A stretch of DNA of 64,000 nucleotides from Halorubrum trapanicum (GTDB lineage: Archaea; Halobacteriota; Halobacteria; Halobacteriales; Haloferacaceae). The stretch lies in assembly GCF_002355655.1 (NCBI RefSeq), contig NZ_AP017569.1, positions 1,674,001 to 1,738,000 on the forward strand. Direction: 5' to 3'. Shown here one piece after another: positions 27,540 through 36,795 of this stretch (within the stretch, counting starts at the first letter, position 1; each line of letters begins with the position of its first letter). The position numbers and the translations under genes were made by a program. Below the pieces are notes generated by a model that searched no databases, was not told the origin of the DNA, and worked only from the letters and a program-made list of their open reading frames with translations.

Positions 27540-27911
27540 TCACAGCGACCGGAGGAGCCGGGCGACGACGACCGCGAGCGTGACGACGGTCCGCCACAGT
27601 CGGAGCCGTTCGAGCCGGTATTCGCGCGCGTCGGATTCGTCCGTCTCGTCTCCCTCGCCGTCCGGTCCGCGGTCGCGTTCGCAGGTCGCGTCGCCGTCGA
27701 GCCGGTCGGGCGGCGGGTCGGTGGCTCGGTCCGGTTCCTCCCGCGGGTCCCGGTCGGGCGTCGCCGGCTCGCGGGACCGGTGGGACGCGTCGCGGTCGGG
27801 TTCCTTTCGATCGGTCGCGTCGTGACCGCCCGCGTCACCGCTCGCGGTCTCGTCGGCTGAGTTCGATTCCGCGTCGATGCCCTCGGTCGCTGGCAGTGGC
27901 TCGTCGATCAT
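27540..27911 (-). CDS. Acidic low-complexity protein with C-terminal helix, unknown
   Basis: A 123-residue ORF (MIDEPLPATEGIDAESNSAD). Residues 1-95 are Asp/Arg/Pro-rich and disordered; the last 28 (EYRLERLRLWRTVVTLAVVV) form an amphipathic-to-hydrophobic helix that could anchor the tail in the membrane. A TTTATAA box at about 27958 lies some 46 nt upstream on its strand. No homologue recognised; low-complexity composition lowers confidence. Confidence 0.5.
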   Translation of the reverse strand: MIDEPLPATEGIDAESNSADETASGDAGGHDATDRKEPDRDASHRSREPATPDRDPREEPDRATDPPPDRLDGDATCERDRGPDGEGDETDESDAREYRLERLRLWRTVVTLAVVVARLLRSL

Positions 27912-28049
27912 GTGGGCTCTCGGCCGGGGTAGGCCGTACGCGACGATACGAGGTTAATTTATAAATAAACGAGCCGAACGCAAGGCGAAACTGAAACTCG
28001 TCCGGGCGGACGCTCCCGACCGGTCACCGCCCGCCGTTCGGGTCCGGCC

Positions 28050-29459
28050 TCAGATGAGCGGTTCGACGAGGTCGCGCCCCTCGGCGAGCAGGTCGTCGAC
28101 GGCGCCCTCGGAGTCGGCCTCGGCGTACACGCGCAGCTTCGGCTCGGTGCCAGAGGGGCGGACGAGCAGCCACGAGCCGTTCTCCAAGAGGAGCTTGAAT
28201 CCGTCGAGGGTGACGACCTTCGCGACGGGGGAGCCGCAGACGGACTCCGGGATGTGGTCTTCGAGCTCGTTGAGGACGCCTTCCTTCCGGTCGTCCGGGC
28301 AGTCGAGGGACACCTTCCCGGCCGCGATGCGCCCGTGTTCGTCGAGCAGGCGGTCGACGCGCGCGTCGAACGGCTCGGCGGCGTGGGTCGCGGCCGCGAG
28401 CAGCGCCATCAGCACGCCGTCCTTCTCGCGAACGTGGCCGCGGAGGGTGAACCCGCCCGACTCCTCGCCGCCGAACAGCGCGTCGTGCTCGCCCATCGCC
28501 TCGGCGACCCACTTGAACCCGACCGGCGTCTCGTACACGTCCTCGCCGTGCGCCTCCGCGATGCGGTCGACGAGGAACGTCGTCGAGACGGTGCGGACCG
28601 CGGGCCCCGAGTCGGTCTCTAGGAGCCGGTCGTAACAGGCGGAATAGAAGAGGTTGGCGTCGAGGACGCCGCGCTCGGGGGTGACGACGGCGATCCGGTC
28701 GGCGTCGCCGTCGTTGGCGACCCCGAGGTCGACGTCGCTGTCGGGGTCGGTGACGCGCTCCGCCAGCGCTTCGAGGTGCTCCGCGGACGGCTCCGGGGAG
28801 CCGCCGCCGAAGGTCACGTCGCGCTCGCAGCGCAGGCGGACGACCTCCGCGCCGGCCGACTCGAGGAGCGCGTCGGTGACGCCGCGCCCGCTCCCGTGCA
28901 TCGCGTCGTACGCGACCGTGAGCCCGGAGAGGTCGACCGCGTCGCCGGTACCGGGGGCGGCGACGCGCCCCACGAGGTCGCGGGCCGCGTCGGCGTGGTC
29001 GCGCACGAGGTCGACCCGTTCGACCGTGCCGCGCTCGGCCTCGGGCAGGAGGTCCGGCTCCGCGAGGCGGTCCTCGATGTCCTCGGTCACCTCGGGGAGC
29101 GCGGGGGCGCCGTCGTGCGGGATGAACTTCACGCCGTTGTACTCGGGCGGGTTGTGGGAGGCGGTGACCATACAGGCACCGGCCAGCCCGCGGGAGACGA
29201 TGGCGTGGGCGATCACCGGCGTCGGCGCGTCGCGCTCGGGGAGGATCACGTCGAAACCGTTCCCCGAGAGCACCTCGGCGAGGCTCTCGGCGAACCCCTT
29301 CGAGGTCTCGCGGGCGTCGTAGCCGACCGCGACCGTCCCGTCGCGGCCCGCCGCGTTGAGGTGGTCCGCGACCGCCTGCCCGACGATTCGCACCCGCTCG
29401 TCGGTGAACGTGTCGAGCGTCGCACGCCAGCCGTCCGTGCCGAAGGCAATCTGATCCAT
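28050..29459 (-). CDS. Phosphohexomutase (phosphoglucomutase/phosphomannomutase family)
   Basis: A 469-residue alpha-D-phosphohexomutase. The phosphoserine loop is TASHNPPEYNG (about 100-110), the Mg2+ loop DGDADR near 240, the sugar loop GGEESGGF near 328 and the phosphate loop RPSGTEPKLR near 440. It interconverts hexose 1- and 6-phosphates for glycoprotein, exopolysaccharide or cell-surface sugar synthesis; glucose, mannose or glucosamine specificity cannot be fixed from sequence. ATG at 29457-29459 chosen because the family begins there. Confidence 0.92.
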   Translation of the reverse strand: MDQIAFGTDGWRATLDTFTDERVRIVGQAVADHLNAAGRDGTVAVGYDARETSKGFAESLAEVLSGNGFDVILPERDAPTPVIAHAIVSRGLAGACMVTASHNPPEYNGVKFIPHDGAPALPEVTEDIEDRLAEPDLLPEAERGTVERVDLVRDHADAARDLVGRVAAPGTGDAVDLSGLTVAYDAMHGSGRGVTDALLESAGAEVVRLRCERDVTFGGGSPEPSAEHLEALAERVTDPDSDVDLGVANDGDADRIAVVTPERGVLDANLFYSACYDRLLETDSGPAVRTVSTTFLVDRIAEAHGEDVYETPVGFKWVAEAMGEHDALFGGEESGGFTLRGHVREKDGVLMALLAAATHAAEPFDARVDRLLDEHGRIAAGKVSLDCPDDRKEGVLNELEDHIPESVCGSPVAKVVTLDGFKLLLENGSWLLVRPSGTEPKLRVYAEADSEGAVDDLLAEGRDLVEPLI

Positions 29460-29536
29460 GTCGACCACGTCACCGGCCGGGACAATAATGCCCCGTGCCG
29501 GTCGCGAGGTTTGCGCGGGCAAGCCGACAGCGGACA

Positions 29537-29910
29537 TTTATAAACGAACCGCGGTGGCGCGTGCCGGTGAGCGGCCGGCAGGCCGCGAACCGCACGCGCG
29601 AGGGAGTCGGCCGACCGCAGGGAGGCCGACGAGGCTGGGGAGGTGAGAGGTGCGGTTGCGGTGCTGTGGGGCGGGACTCAAAGGGGCAGCCGGGAGGCGG
29701 GCGCAGGCGACGCAAGCACCGCAGCGAAGGAGCGGTAGCGACTGAGCGAGGAGCACAGCGAGCGTGCGCCCGCCTCCCGGCTGGGGCTTTGGAGGTGTTC
29801 GCGGTCGATCCACAGTGGACCACGTACAGCCTCCCGGCTGGGGCTTTGGAGGTGTTCGCCGCGGGTCCGTGGTCGGTTACTTATAAACGATCAGCTGGGA
29901 TTTAAAAGAC
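29537..29910 (+). repeat. Three-hairpin intergenic element, copy C (canonical)
   Basis: The cleanest plus-strand copy. TTTATAA (29537-29543) is followed by GGTGGCGCGTGCC, hairpin III (GCGGCC/GGCCGC), hairpin II (GTCGGCC/GGCCGAC) and hairpin I with perfect 18-bp arms (29688-29705 with 29765-29782). The interior contains a nested ACCGC/GCGGT hairpin. Two tail units of exactly 57 nt start at about 29778 and 29835, the second containing TTATAAAC (29881), then a truncated third. It lies between divergently transcribed phosphohexomutase and FMN reductase genes. Confidence 0.88.
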
Positions 29911-30014
29911 CGAAACGCTCCCCAGGGCCGTTGACGAGCCGTCGGCAACCGTCATTTCGTCTCCGGACCGTTCCGATCGCCTCCGTTTTTATTATTCGCT
30001 CCCGAACCCGGCGT

Positions 30015-30587
30015 ATGACCCGAATCGTCGCGATCTCCGGCAGTCGGAGCGCGGACAGCACCACGCGGGCCGCGCTCCGCGTCGCGCTCGACGCCGCGGC
30101 CGACGCCGGCGCGGAGACCGATCTGATCGATCTGGCCGCCGTCGACCTCCCGCTGTACCACCCCGACCAGGGCGCGCAGGGCGACAGCGAGGCGCTGAAG
30201 CGCCGCGTCCGCGAGGCCGACGGCGTCCTCGCGGGCACGCCCGTCTACCGCGGCTCCTACTCGTCGACGTTCAAGAACTTCCACGACTTCTGCGGCTCCG
30301 ACGAGTACGCGAACACGGCCGTGGGCCTGCTCGCGACCGCGGGCGGCGGCTCCTACGGCGGAACCTTAGAACACCTCCGGTCGACGTTCCGGAACGTCCA
30401 CGCGTGGACCGTGCCTCACGAGGTCGGGATCCAGGGCGCCTCCTCGAAGATCGAGACGGGCGCGGCCAGTCCCGACGGCGAGCCGCGGATCACCGACGAG
30501 GACCTCCGCCGGCGCACCGAGCGACTCGGGCGAGTCGTCCTCGAACACGCCGAGCGGATGCGGGGACGACCGGCGACGGACGCGTGA
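30015..30587 (+). CDS. NADPH-dependent FMN reductase / flavodoxin-fold protein
   Basis: A 190-residue flavodoxin-fold protein. The FMN phosphate loop SGSRSADSTTRAAL is at residues 8-21, AGTPVYRGSYSSTFKNFHDF around 75-94 and TAGGGSYGG near 113. Such NADPH:FMN or quinone reductases support redox stress responses. A TTTTTATTATT stretch about 28 nt upstream of the ATG is the likely promoter. The rhodanese gene follows 82 bp downstream on the same strand. Confidence 0.88.
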   Translation: MTRIVAISGSRSADSTTRAALRVALDAAADAGAETDLIDLAAVDLPLYHPDQGAQGDSEALKRRVREADGVLAGTPVYRGSYSSTFKNFHDFCGSDEYANTAVGLLATAGGGSYGGTLEHLRSTFRNVHAWTVPHEVGIQGASSKIETGAASPDGEPRITDEDLRRRTERLGRVVLEHAERMRGRPATDA

Positions 30588-30669
30588 CGACCGGCGACGG
30601 ACGCGTGACTGCCGCCCGCGACGCGCCGCAGGCGGCAGGGGTTTCCGCCGCGGGCCCGACGTTCCGCCG

Positions 30670-31041
30670 ATGAGTCGAATCCGTCCGGACGAGTTGGACG
30701 AGCGCCTCGGGACCGACGGCGAGCCGTTCCTGCTGGACATCCGGCCCGAGTCGGACTACGTGAGCGGCGCGATCGACGGGAGCCGGAACGTGCCGGTGTA
30801 CGACGACCTCCGGAGCGGCGACGACGCCGCGCTCCGCCGCCGTCTCGACGAGGTCCCCGACGACCGCGAGGTCGTCACCGTCTGCAAGATGGGGATCGTC
30901 GCCAAGCGCGCGACGCGGGTGCTCGACGAGGCGGGATACGAGGCGTCGACGCTCGCCGGCGGAATGAGCGGCTGGAACGGGTACGAGCGCGGGTCGCTCG
31001 GCTACAAGCTCCGGTCGCTGTGGTGGCGGCTGCGAGGGTGA
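30670..31041 (+). CDS. Rhodanese-domain sulfurtransferase
   Basis: A 123-residue single rhodanese domain. It has the typical LLDIRPESDYVSGAIDGSRNVP start and the active-site loop VCKMGIVAKRA with the persulfide Cys near residue 75, then the conserved LAGGMSGWNGY. It transfers sulfane sulfur to an unknown acceptor. Likely co-transcribed with the FMN reductase upstream. Confidence 0.88.
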   Translation: MSRIRPDELDERLGTDGEPFLLDIRPESDYVSGAIDGSRNVPVYDDLRSGDDAALRRRLDEVPDDREVVTVCKMGIVAKRATRVLDEAGYEASTLAGGMSGWNGYERGSLGYKLRSLWWRLRG

Positions 31042-31124
31042 CCGCGTGCGGTCGCGTCATCCGGAAACCGAAACCCGCCGGGCTTTTGCCCGGCTCCCGT
31101 CTACGGCCCCCATGACCGAACCGG

Positions 31125-31682
31125 GTGACGACGACCGTGTCCGCTAACCGGAAGGGGGACCGCCGCGAGCGCGAGCTGGTGAACGCCCTCGACGAGGCGG
31201 GGTTCGCCGTGATGCGCGCGCCGGCCAGCGGCTCCGCGACGGAGCGGGAGCTGCCCGACGTGCTCGCGGGCGACGGCGAGACGTTCTACGCCATCGAGGC
31301 GAAGTCGAGCGCGGGCGACCCCATCTACCTCACCGGCGAGGAGGTGGAGGCCCTCCTCTTCTTCGCGCGGAACTTCGGCGCGAAGGCCCGGATCGCGGTG
31401 CGGTTCGACCGCGAGGACTGGTTCTTCTTCCACCCGGGCGACCTCTACACCACCGACGCGGGCTCCTACCGCGTTAAAAAGGAGAAGGCCCTCGCGGACG
31501 GCACCGACTTCCCGGAGTTCGTCGGCGAGACGGAGAAGGTGACGCTCGCGGAGGTCGGCGAGGGCGACGGAACCGGTGACGACGCGGACGGGATCGACCC
31601 GGAAACCGAGGAACGACGGACGATCTTAGAGGCCGTCCGCGACGGCCACATGCCGGTCGAGGACGCGCTCGACGTGCTGTAG
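31125..31682 (+). CDS. hjc: Holliday junction resolvase Hjc
   Basis: A 185-residue archaeal resolvase cutting four-way junctions in recombination. [19 protein letters not shown] provides the conserved Glu, [16 protein letters not shown] the conserved Asp and FYAIEAKSS the catalytic E-x-K. Residues after about 120 form an acidic extension. Start is ambiguous: GTG at 31125 or GTG at 31137 (SANRKGD); an out-of-frame 11-codon ATG ORF (31112-31147) overlaps both. Confidence 0.92.
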   Translation: MTTTVSANRKGDRRERELVNALDEAGFAVMRAPASGSATERELPDVLAGDGETFYAIEAKSSAGDPIYLTGEEVEALLFFARNFGAKARIAVRFDREDWFFFHPGDLYTTDAGSYRVKKEKALADGTDFPEFVGETEKVTLAEVGEGDGTGDDADGIDPETEERRTILEAVRDGHMPVEDALDVL

Positions 31683-31775
31683 CGGGGTCCACACGCGCTC
31701 TCGCTCCGCCCGCGCGACGGGCTCGTCGCCGCCGACCCCCTCGCTTATCCCTCGCGGCGGCGAACGACCCGACGA

Positions 31776-32753
31776 ATGAGCGAGGACTTCGGCCTGCTCG
31801 AACCCGCGGACCAGCCGGGCGACGAGTGGGAGCAGCTCGACGTCTCCGACACCGAGGCCGACCGGATCGCCCGGCGGCAGGACCGGGAGTTCGACGAGTT
31901 CCGCAAGCGGATCAAGGACACCGAGCAGTTCAAGCTCCAGGAGTCGGTGTTCGACGACGCCACGCTCGCGGCCGTCTACAAGCTGGTCCAGGACGGCTAC
32001 GTCGACGCCTTCGGCGGGCCGGTGTCGACGGGCAAGGAGGCGAGCGTCTTCGAGGCGCTCGGCGGGCAGGCGGGCGAGCGGCCGGAGCCGGGGTCGGAGG
32101 CGGCCCGCGGCGGCCCCGAGGGCGTCACGCCCGAGCGCGAGGTCGCGGTGAAGGTGTACCGGATCAACTCCTCGAACTTCCGGCAGATGCGCGATTACCT
32201 GGAGGGCGACCCGCGGTTCGAGGGGATCGCGAGCGACAAGAAGGCGGTCGTGCTGGCGTGGACCCGCAAGGAGTTCGCGAACCTCGAACGCGCGCGGAAG
32301 GCCGGCGTCCGGGTGCCCGAACCGATCGCGGTCCAGCGCAACGTCCTCGTGATGGAGCTGGTCGGGCACGCCGAGGACCGCGCCCGGCGGCTGAGCGAGG
32401 TCGACGTGGAGAACCCCGAGACCGCCTACGAGGTCGTCCGCGAGTACATGCGCCGGCTCTACCGCGCCGGGCTGATCCACGGCGACCTCTCGGAGTACAA
32501 CATGATCATCCACGAGGGCGAACTGGTTGTCATCGACCTCGGGCAGGCCGTGACGGTCCACCACCCGAACGCGGGCGAGTTCCTGAAGCGCGACTGCGAG
32601 AACGTGTCGGCCTTTTTCACCCGGCAGGGGATCGACGTCGACCCCGACGACCTCCGCGCGTACGTGACGGAGCCGGAGCCGGACCCGACGGGGGAGCCGG
32701 AGGGGAAGTCGGGCGAGCCGGAGCGCGAATCTGACGGGCCGTCTGACGAGTAG
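31776..32753 (+). CDS. rio1: RIO1-type atypical serine/threonine kinase
   Basis: A 325-residue RIO kinase. Flexible N-terminus, ATP loop STGKEASVFEAL (about 85-96), lysine in REVAVKVYRI, catalytic loop HGDLSEYNMI (near 233) and metal loop VIDLGQAV. Archaeal and eukaryotic RIO1 acts in 40S/30S subunit maturation. The C-terminal 25 residues are an acidic Pro/Glu tail. The KH-protein gene follows on the same strand 103 bp away, a conserved archaeal pairing. Confidence 0.93.
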   Translation: MSEDFGLLEPADQPGDEWEQLDVSDTEADRIARRQDREFDEFRKRIKDTEQFKLQESVFDDATLAAVYKLVQDGYVDAFGGPVSTGKEASVFEALGGQAGERPEPGSEAARGGPEGVTPEREVAVKVYRINSSNFRQMRDYLEGDPRFEGIASDKKAVVLAWTRKEFANLERARKAGVRVPEPIAVQRNVLVMELVGHAEDRARRLSEVDVENPETAYEVVREYMRRLYRAGLIHGDLSEYNMIIHEGELVVIDLGQAVTVHHPNAGEFLKRDCENVSAFFTRQGIDVDPDDLRAYVTEPEPDPTGEPEGKSGEPERESDGPSDE

Positions 32754-32827
32754 ATCGGAGCCGCGTCGCCCGAAAGCGGCCGGAGGACACCGTCACGCGG
32801 CCACACACCGTCCGCGGCGGAACACGC

Positions 32828-32834
32828 TTAAAAG
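32828..32834 (+). promoter_or_regulatory. TATA box of the KH-domain gene
   Basis: CTTAAAA lies 27-29 nt before the ATG at 32857, so the KH gene has its own probable promoter even though it follows rio1. Confidence 0.5.
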
Positions 32835-32856
32835 GCTCCGCCGGGTACTCCGTGAT

Positions 32857-33399
32857 ATGCAACACGTGACGGTTCCGCAGGACCGTATCGGCGTCGTCAT
32901 CGGCGCCGGCGGCGAGACGATGCGGGAGATCGAAGAGCGGGCGAACGTGCGGCTCGACATCGACTCGGAGTCGGGGAGCGTCGCCATCGAGGAGCGCGAC
33001 GACCCCGTGGCGGCGATGGTGGCCCCGGACATCATCAAGGCGATCGGGCGGGGCTTCAAGCCGGAGACGGCGCTGTCGATCCTCGACCACGACCTCCGGA
33101 CGCTCGATTTAATCGACCTGTCGGAGCACACCCGCAACGACAACGACCTCCAGCGCAAGAAGGGCCGGATCATCGGCGAGAACGGCCGCACGCGCGAACT
33201 CATCGAGGAGCTGTCGGGCGCCAACGTCGTCGTCTACGGCTCGACCGTGGGCGCCGTGGGCCAGCCCGAGGAGCTCGAAGTGGTCCGGCGGGCGGTCGGA
33301 ATGTTGCTCGACGGGGCGCCCCACGGCGCGGTGTACTCCTACTTGGAGCGCATGTCCAACGAGCTCGACGACGACGTGAGCTTCAACGCGCCGCAATAA
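32857..33399 (+). CDS. KH-domain RNA-binding protein (Pno1/Dim2-like)
   Basis: A 180-residue protein with two KH modules: VVIGAGGETMREIEERANV (GxxG loop near residue 18) and a second with GRIIGENGRTRELIEELSG near 105. It is the archaeal counterpart of eukaryotic Pno1/Dim2, which binds the 3' end of small-subunit rRNA during maturation; adjacency to rio1 supports that role. Element D begins 35 nt downstream. Confidence 0.9.
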   Translation: MQHVTVPQDRIGVVIGAGGETMREIEERANVRLDIDSESGSVAIEERDDPVAAMVAPDIIKAIGRGFKPETALSILDHDLRTLDLIDLSEHTRNDNDLQRKKGRIIGENGRTRELIEELSGANVVVYGSTVGAVGQPEELEVVRRAVGMLLDGAPHGAVYSYLERMSNELDDDVSFNAPQ

Positions 33400-33434
33400 G
33401 TGGAGTTCTGTGCTGGCGTCGCCGCTGTCGTTCG

Positions 33435-33847
33435 TTTATAAATCGTTGTTACTAGCGGTGTCGTGACTACTGTTACATCTCCAGCCGTTTGCTTATAAAC
33501 AACTGACCACAGATCGACGGCAAACATCTCCAAAGCCCCAGCCGCTCGGCTATACGCTGACACCCCCTGATTGACGGTGAACACCTCCAAAGCCCCAGCC
33601 GTGAGGCAGGCGCAGGCGACGCAAGTACCGCAGGGAGCGAACGAAGTGAGCGACCGAGGAACGCAGCGAGCGTGCGCCTGCCTCACGGCTGCCCCTTTGA
33701 GTCCCACCCCGCACAGCACCTCACGCCTCCCCAGCCTCGTCGCTGGCACCCTCCGCTTCGCTCCGGGAGCCAGCGACTCCCTCGCGCGGTGCGGTTCGCG
33801 CCGCGTTGCGGCGCTCACCGGTACGCGCCGCCGCGGTCCGTTTATAA
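33435..33847 (-). repeat. Three-hairpin intergenic element, copy D (hairpin I interior inverted)
   Basis: Flanks read on the minus strand from TTTATAA (33841-33847) and have all fixed linkers. Hairpin III (33798-33804 with 33808-33814), hairpin II (33739-33747 with 33769-33777) and hairpin I (33597-33614 with 33673-33690) all have perfect arms. The interior 33615-33672 reads GGCGACGCAAGTACCGCAG on the plus strand, opposite to its flanks; in all other copies it agrees with them. Three tail units of 57 nt each follow, with TTTATAA at 33491 and 33435. Located between the KH gene and the thermosome promoter. Confidence 0.87.
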
Positions 33848-33962
33848 GCGATTTGCGTCCAGCAGTTGATCTAGAGTTCTATATAAAGGCCCGTGTGAAC
33901 GCACCGCATACCGGCCGATACTCCCGCACCGTGTTGCGGTTTCGCACGACCCGAGCAAAGGG

Positions 33963-33970
33963 TTTATATA
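33963..33970 (+). promoter_or_regulatory. TATA box of the thermosome gene
   Basis: TTTATATA in an AT-rich patch, 24-33 nt before the two candidate ATGs (33987 and 33996). The spacing favours transcription starting close to 33990 and translation from 33996. Haloarchaeal chaperonin genes are heat-inducible; no clear repressor or heat-shock motif could be identified here. Confidence 0.65.
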
Positions 33971-33986
33971 GAATCACAATCAATCA

Positions 33987-35681
33987 ATGGCTGTAATGTC
34001 ACAGCGTCAGCGGATGGGCAATCAGCCCATGATCGTACTTTCTGAAGAGTCGCAGCGTACCTCCGGAAAGGACGCGCAGAACATGAACATCACGGCCGGG
34101 AAGGCGGTCGCGGAGTCCGTCCGCACCACGCTCGGCCCGAAAGGGATGGACAAGATGCTCGTCGACTCCGGCGGGTCCGTCGTCGTCACGAACGACGGCG
34201 TCACCATCCTGAAGGAGATGGACATCGACCACCCGGCGGCCAACATGATCGTCGAGGTCTCCGAGACGCAGGAGGAGGAGGTCGGCGACGGCACCACCTC
34301 CGCGGTCGTGGTCGCCGGTGAGCTCCTCGATCAGGCCGAGGAGCTCCTCGACCAGGACATCCACGCGACGACCCTCGCGCAGGGGTACCGACAGGCCGCC
34401 GAGAAGGCCAAGGAGATCCTCGACGAGGAGGCCATCGACGTCTCCGCGGACGACCGCGACACGCTCGTCGAAATCGCCGAGACGGCGATGACGGGCAAGG
34501 GCGCGGAGAACTCCAAGGACCTCCTCGCCGAGCTCGTCGTCGACGCCGTCCTCGCGGTCCAGGACGACGACGGCATCGACACGGAGAACGTCTCCGTCGA
34601 GAAGGTCGTCGGCAGCTCGATCGACCAGTCCGAGCTCGTCGAGGGCGTCATCGTCGACAAGGAGCGCGTCGACGAGAACATGCCCTTCGCGGTCGAGGAC
34701 GCCGACGTCGCGCTGTTCGACGGCGCCATCGAAGTGAAGGAGACGGAGATCGACGCCGAGGTCAACGTCACGGACCCCGACCAGCTCCAGCAGTTCCTCG
34801 ACCAGGAGGAGGAGCAGCTCCGCGAGATGGTCGACCACCTCACCGACATCGGCGCCGACGTCGTCTTCGTCGGTGACGGCATCGACGACATGGCGCAGCA
34901 CTACCTCGCGCAGGAGGGCATCCTCGCCGTCCGCCGCGCGAAGTCCGGCGACCTCAAACGCCTCGCCCGCGCGACCGGCGGCCGCGTCGTCTCCAACCTC
35001 GACGACATCGAGACGGACGACCTCGGCTTCGCCGGCTCCGTCGCCCAGAAGGACATCGGCGGCGACGAGCGCATCTTCGTCGAGGACGTCGAGGAGGCGA
35101 AGTCCGTCACCCTCATCCTCCGCGGCGGCACCGAGCACGTCGTCGACGAGGTCGAGCGCGCCATCGACGACTCGCTCGGCGTCGTCCGCACGACGCTGCT
35201 CGACGGCCAGGTCCTGCCCGGCGGCGGCGCCCCCGAGGCCGAGCTGGCCCTGCAGCTCCGCGACTTCGCCGACTCCGTCGGCGGCCGCGAGCAGCTCGCC
35301 GTCGAGGCGTTCGCCGACGCGCTGGAAGTCGTCCCGCGCACCCTCGCCGAGAACGCGGGTCTCGACCCCATCGACTCGCTGGTCGACCTCCGCTCCCGCC
35401 ACGACGGCGGCGAGTTCGGCGCCGGTCTCGACGCCTACACGGGCGACGTGATCGACATGGAGGCCGAGGGCGTCGTGGAGCCGCTCCGCGTCAAGACCCA
35501 GGCCATCGAGTCCGCCACCGAGGCGGCCGTCATGATCCTCCGCATCGACGACGTCATCGCGGCCGGCGACCTCAAGGGCGGCGGCACGGACGACGGCGGC
35601 GACGACGGCGGCCCCGGCGGCGCGCCCGGCGGCATGGGCGGCGGCATGGGCGGCATGGGCGGTATGGGCGGCGCGATGTAA
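33987..35681 (+). CDS. thsA: Thermosome (group II chaperonin) subunit
   Basis: A 564-residue ATP-dependent chaperonin subunit (561 from the second [20 protein letters not shown], which is the more typical start). [28 protein letters not shown] (ATP-binding and catalytic Asp) and [16 protein letters not shown] are conserved. It ends in repeated GGM/GGMGG, the flexible tail projecting into the cavity. Symbol is by analogy; haloarchaea have up to three paralogues. Confidence 0.95.
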   Translation: MAVMSQRQRMGNQPMIVLSEESQRTSGKDAQNMNITAGKAVAESVRTTLGPKGMDKMLVDSGGSVVVTNDGVTILKEMDIDHPAANMIVEVSETQEEEVGDGTTSAVVVAGELLDQAEELLDQDIHATTLAQGYRQAAEKAKEILDEEAIDVSADDRDTLVEIAETAMTGKGAENSKDLLAELVVDAVLAVQDDDGIDTENVSVEKVVGSSIDQSELVEGVIVDKERVDENMPFAVEDADVALFDGAIEVKETEIDAEVNVTDPDQLQQFLDQEEEQLREMVDHLTDIGADVVFVGDGIDDMAQHYLAQEGILAVRRAKSGDLKRLARATGGRVVSNLDDIETDDLGFAGSVAQKDIGGDERIFVEDVEEAKSVTLILRGGTEHVVDEVERAIDDSLGVVRTTLLDGQVLPGGGAPEAELALQLRDFADSVGGREQLAVEAFADALEVVPRTLAENAGLDPIDSLVDLRSRHDGGEFGAGLDAYTGDVIDMEAEGVVEPLRVKTQAIESATEAAVMILRIDDVIAAGDLKGGGTDDGGDDGGPGGAPGGMGGGMGGMGGMGGAM

Positions 35682-35970
35682 GCGTCCGATAGGACAACTA
35701 CACCACCCACGCCGACCACAGCCCCTTCGCCGAACCGTCCGCAGACCGACCGTCGCGAGCCCCTTCGGGCCTCGACGACACGCAACTTTTATCGACGGCG
35801 TGACCGCTGAGCCTCGGGCTCGTCGACCGGCCGCGTTTATCGGTACCGAGCCGCATATTCATCGGCGACGACACGAGGGTAACACCGGCGTAACCACCGG
35901 ACAACGGCGTCCGCGAGCGGTTAAGTGACTCCCGACCCTCCGATCCGTCGACGAGGTTCTCACGTTCACT
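35682..35970. other. Intergenic region, no feature identified
   Basis: Between the thermosome and LUD genes. It contains scattered TATA-like pieces (CTTTTATC near 35787, GTTTATCGG near 35836, GGTTAAGTG near 35920), the last possibly serving the LUD gene, but no repeat, hairpin or ORF I would defend. Confidence 0.4.
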
Positions 35971-36627
35971 ATGCCACAGCAGAAAGCCGACTACGCAGAC
36001 GAGACGGAGATCGACGCGGAACTGGACGAACTCCCTGACGACGAGACCGTGGAGGAGACCGTCGCGAGCCTGGAGGAGCGCGGCTTCGACGCCGTCGTCG
36101 TCGACGACGCCGACGAGGCGCTGGAGGCCGTGAAGTCCCAGATCCCCGCGGGGGTCTCGGTGATGAACGGGCACTCGACGACGCTCGAAGAGATCGGGTT
36201 CGACGAGTTCCTGAGCGGGGGCGACCACGAGTGGGAGAGCCTCCCCGACCAGATCTGGGGCATCGACGACGACGCGGAGCGACAGGCCGCGCGCCGCGAG
36301 TCGCAGACGGCGGACTACTTCCTCGGCGGGATCAACGCGGTCGCGCAGACGGGCGAGCTCGTCGCCGCCGACCTCTCCGGCAGCCGCATCGGCGCGTACC
36401 CGTTCGCCGCGGGCAACGTCGTCATCGTCACCGGGATCAACAAGATCGTCCCGACGCTCGACGACGCCCTCGACCGGCTGGAGTCGGTCGCGTACCCGCT
36501 GGAGAACGAGCGCGCGCAGGAGGCGTACGGCGTCGAGTCCGCGATCGCGAAGCAGCTGATCTACCGGCGCGAGACCGAGGAGGGCCGGACGACGGTCGTC
36601 CTCGTGCGCGAGCAGCTCGGCTACTGA
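35971..36627 (+). CDS. LUD-domain (LutC-like) protein
   Basis: A 218-residue LUD-domain protein: VMNGHSTTLEEIGF, ESQTADYFLGGINAVAQTGE and ITGINKIVP-like VIVTGINKIVPTLDDAL are typical of the YkgG/LutC group linked to lactate utilisation. The partner iron-sulfur proteins LutA/LutB are not nearby, so the actual role is uncertain. Confidence 0.85.
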   Translation: MPQQKADYADETEIDAELDELPDDETVEETVASLEERGFDAVVVDDADEALEAVKSQIPAGVSVMNGHSTTLEEIGFDEFLSGGDHEWESLPDQIWGIDDDAERQAARRESQTADYFLGGINAVAQTGELVAADLSGSRIGAYPFAAGNVVIVTGINKIVPTLDDALDRLESVAYPLENERAQEAYGVESAIAKQLIYRRETEEGRTTVVLVREQLGY

Positions 36628-36795
36628 GCGGTTCGCATCACGCGCAGACGCGTCACACATGACGTGTCACACGTCGACGCTTCACACACTTTCTTCCCCC
36701 TTCCGACGATCGCGAGCGACGCCGCTCGCGGTTCCGGGACCGCGATACCGAAATCCGTTTTCCGGTCCTCCGAGAACCGCCGCGTAGGTCCCACC

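Noticed and set aside
33435-33606. CRISPR array
   Set aside because: The 57-nt units look like repeat plus variable stretch, but there are at most three, the variable parts are related to each other (most contain CCGTCGATC-like bases), and no cas gene is present.
33339-33818. ORFs inside the three-hairpin elements (e.g. 159 residues here; similar ones at 14093-14377, 19685-20104, 46853-47128, 52371-52925, 53786-54247)
   Set aside because: They exist because the elements are GC-rich; frames differ between copies, are broken by indels and by the copy D inversion, and the base changes follow hairpin pairing.
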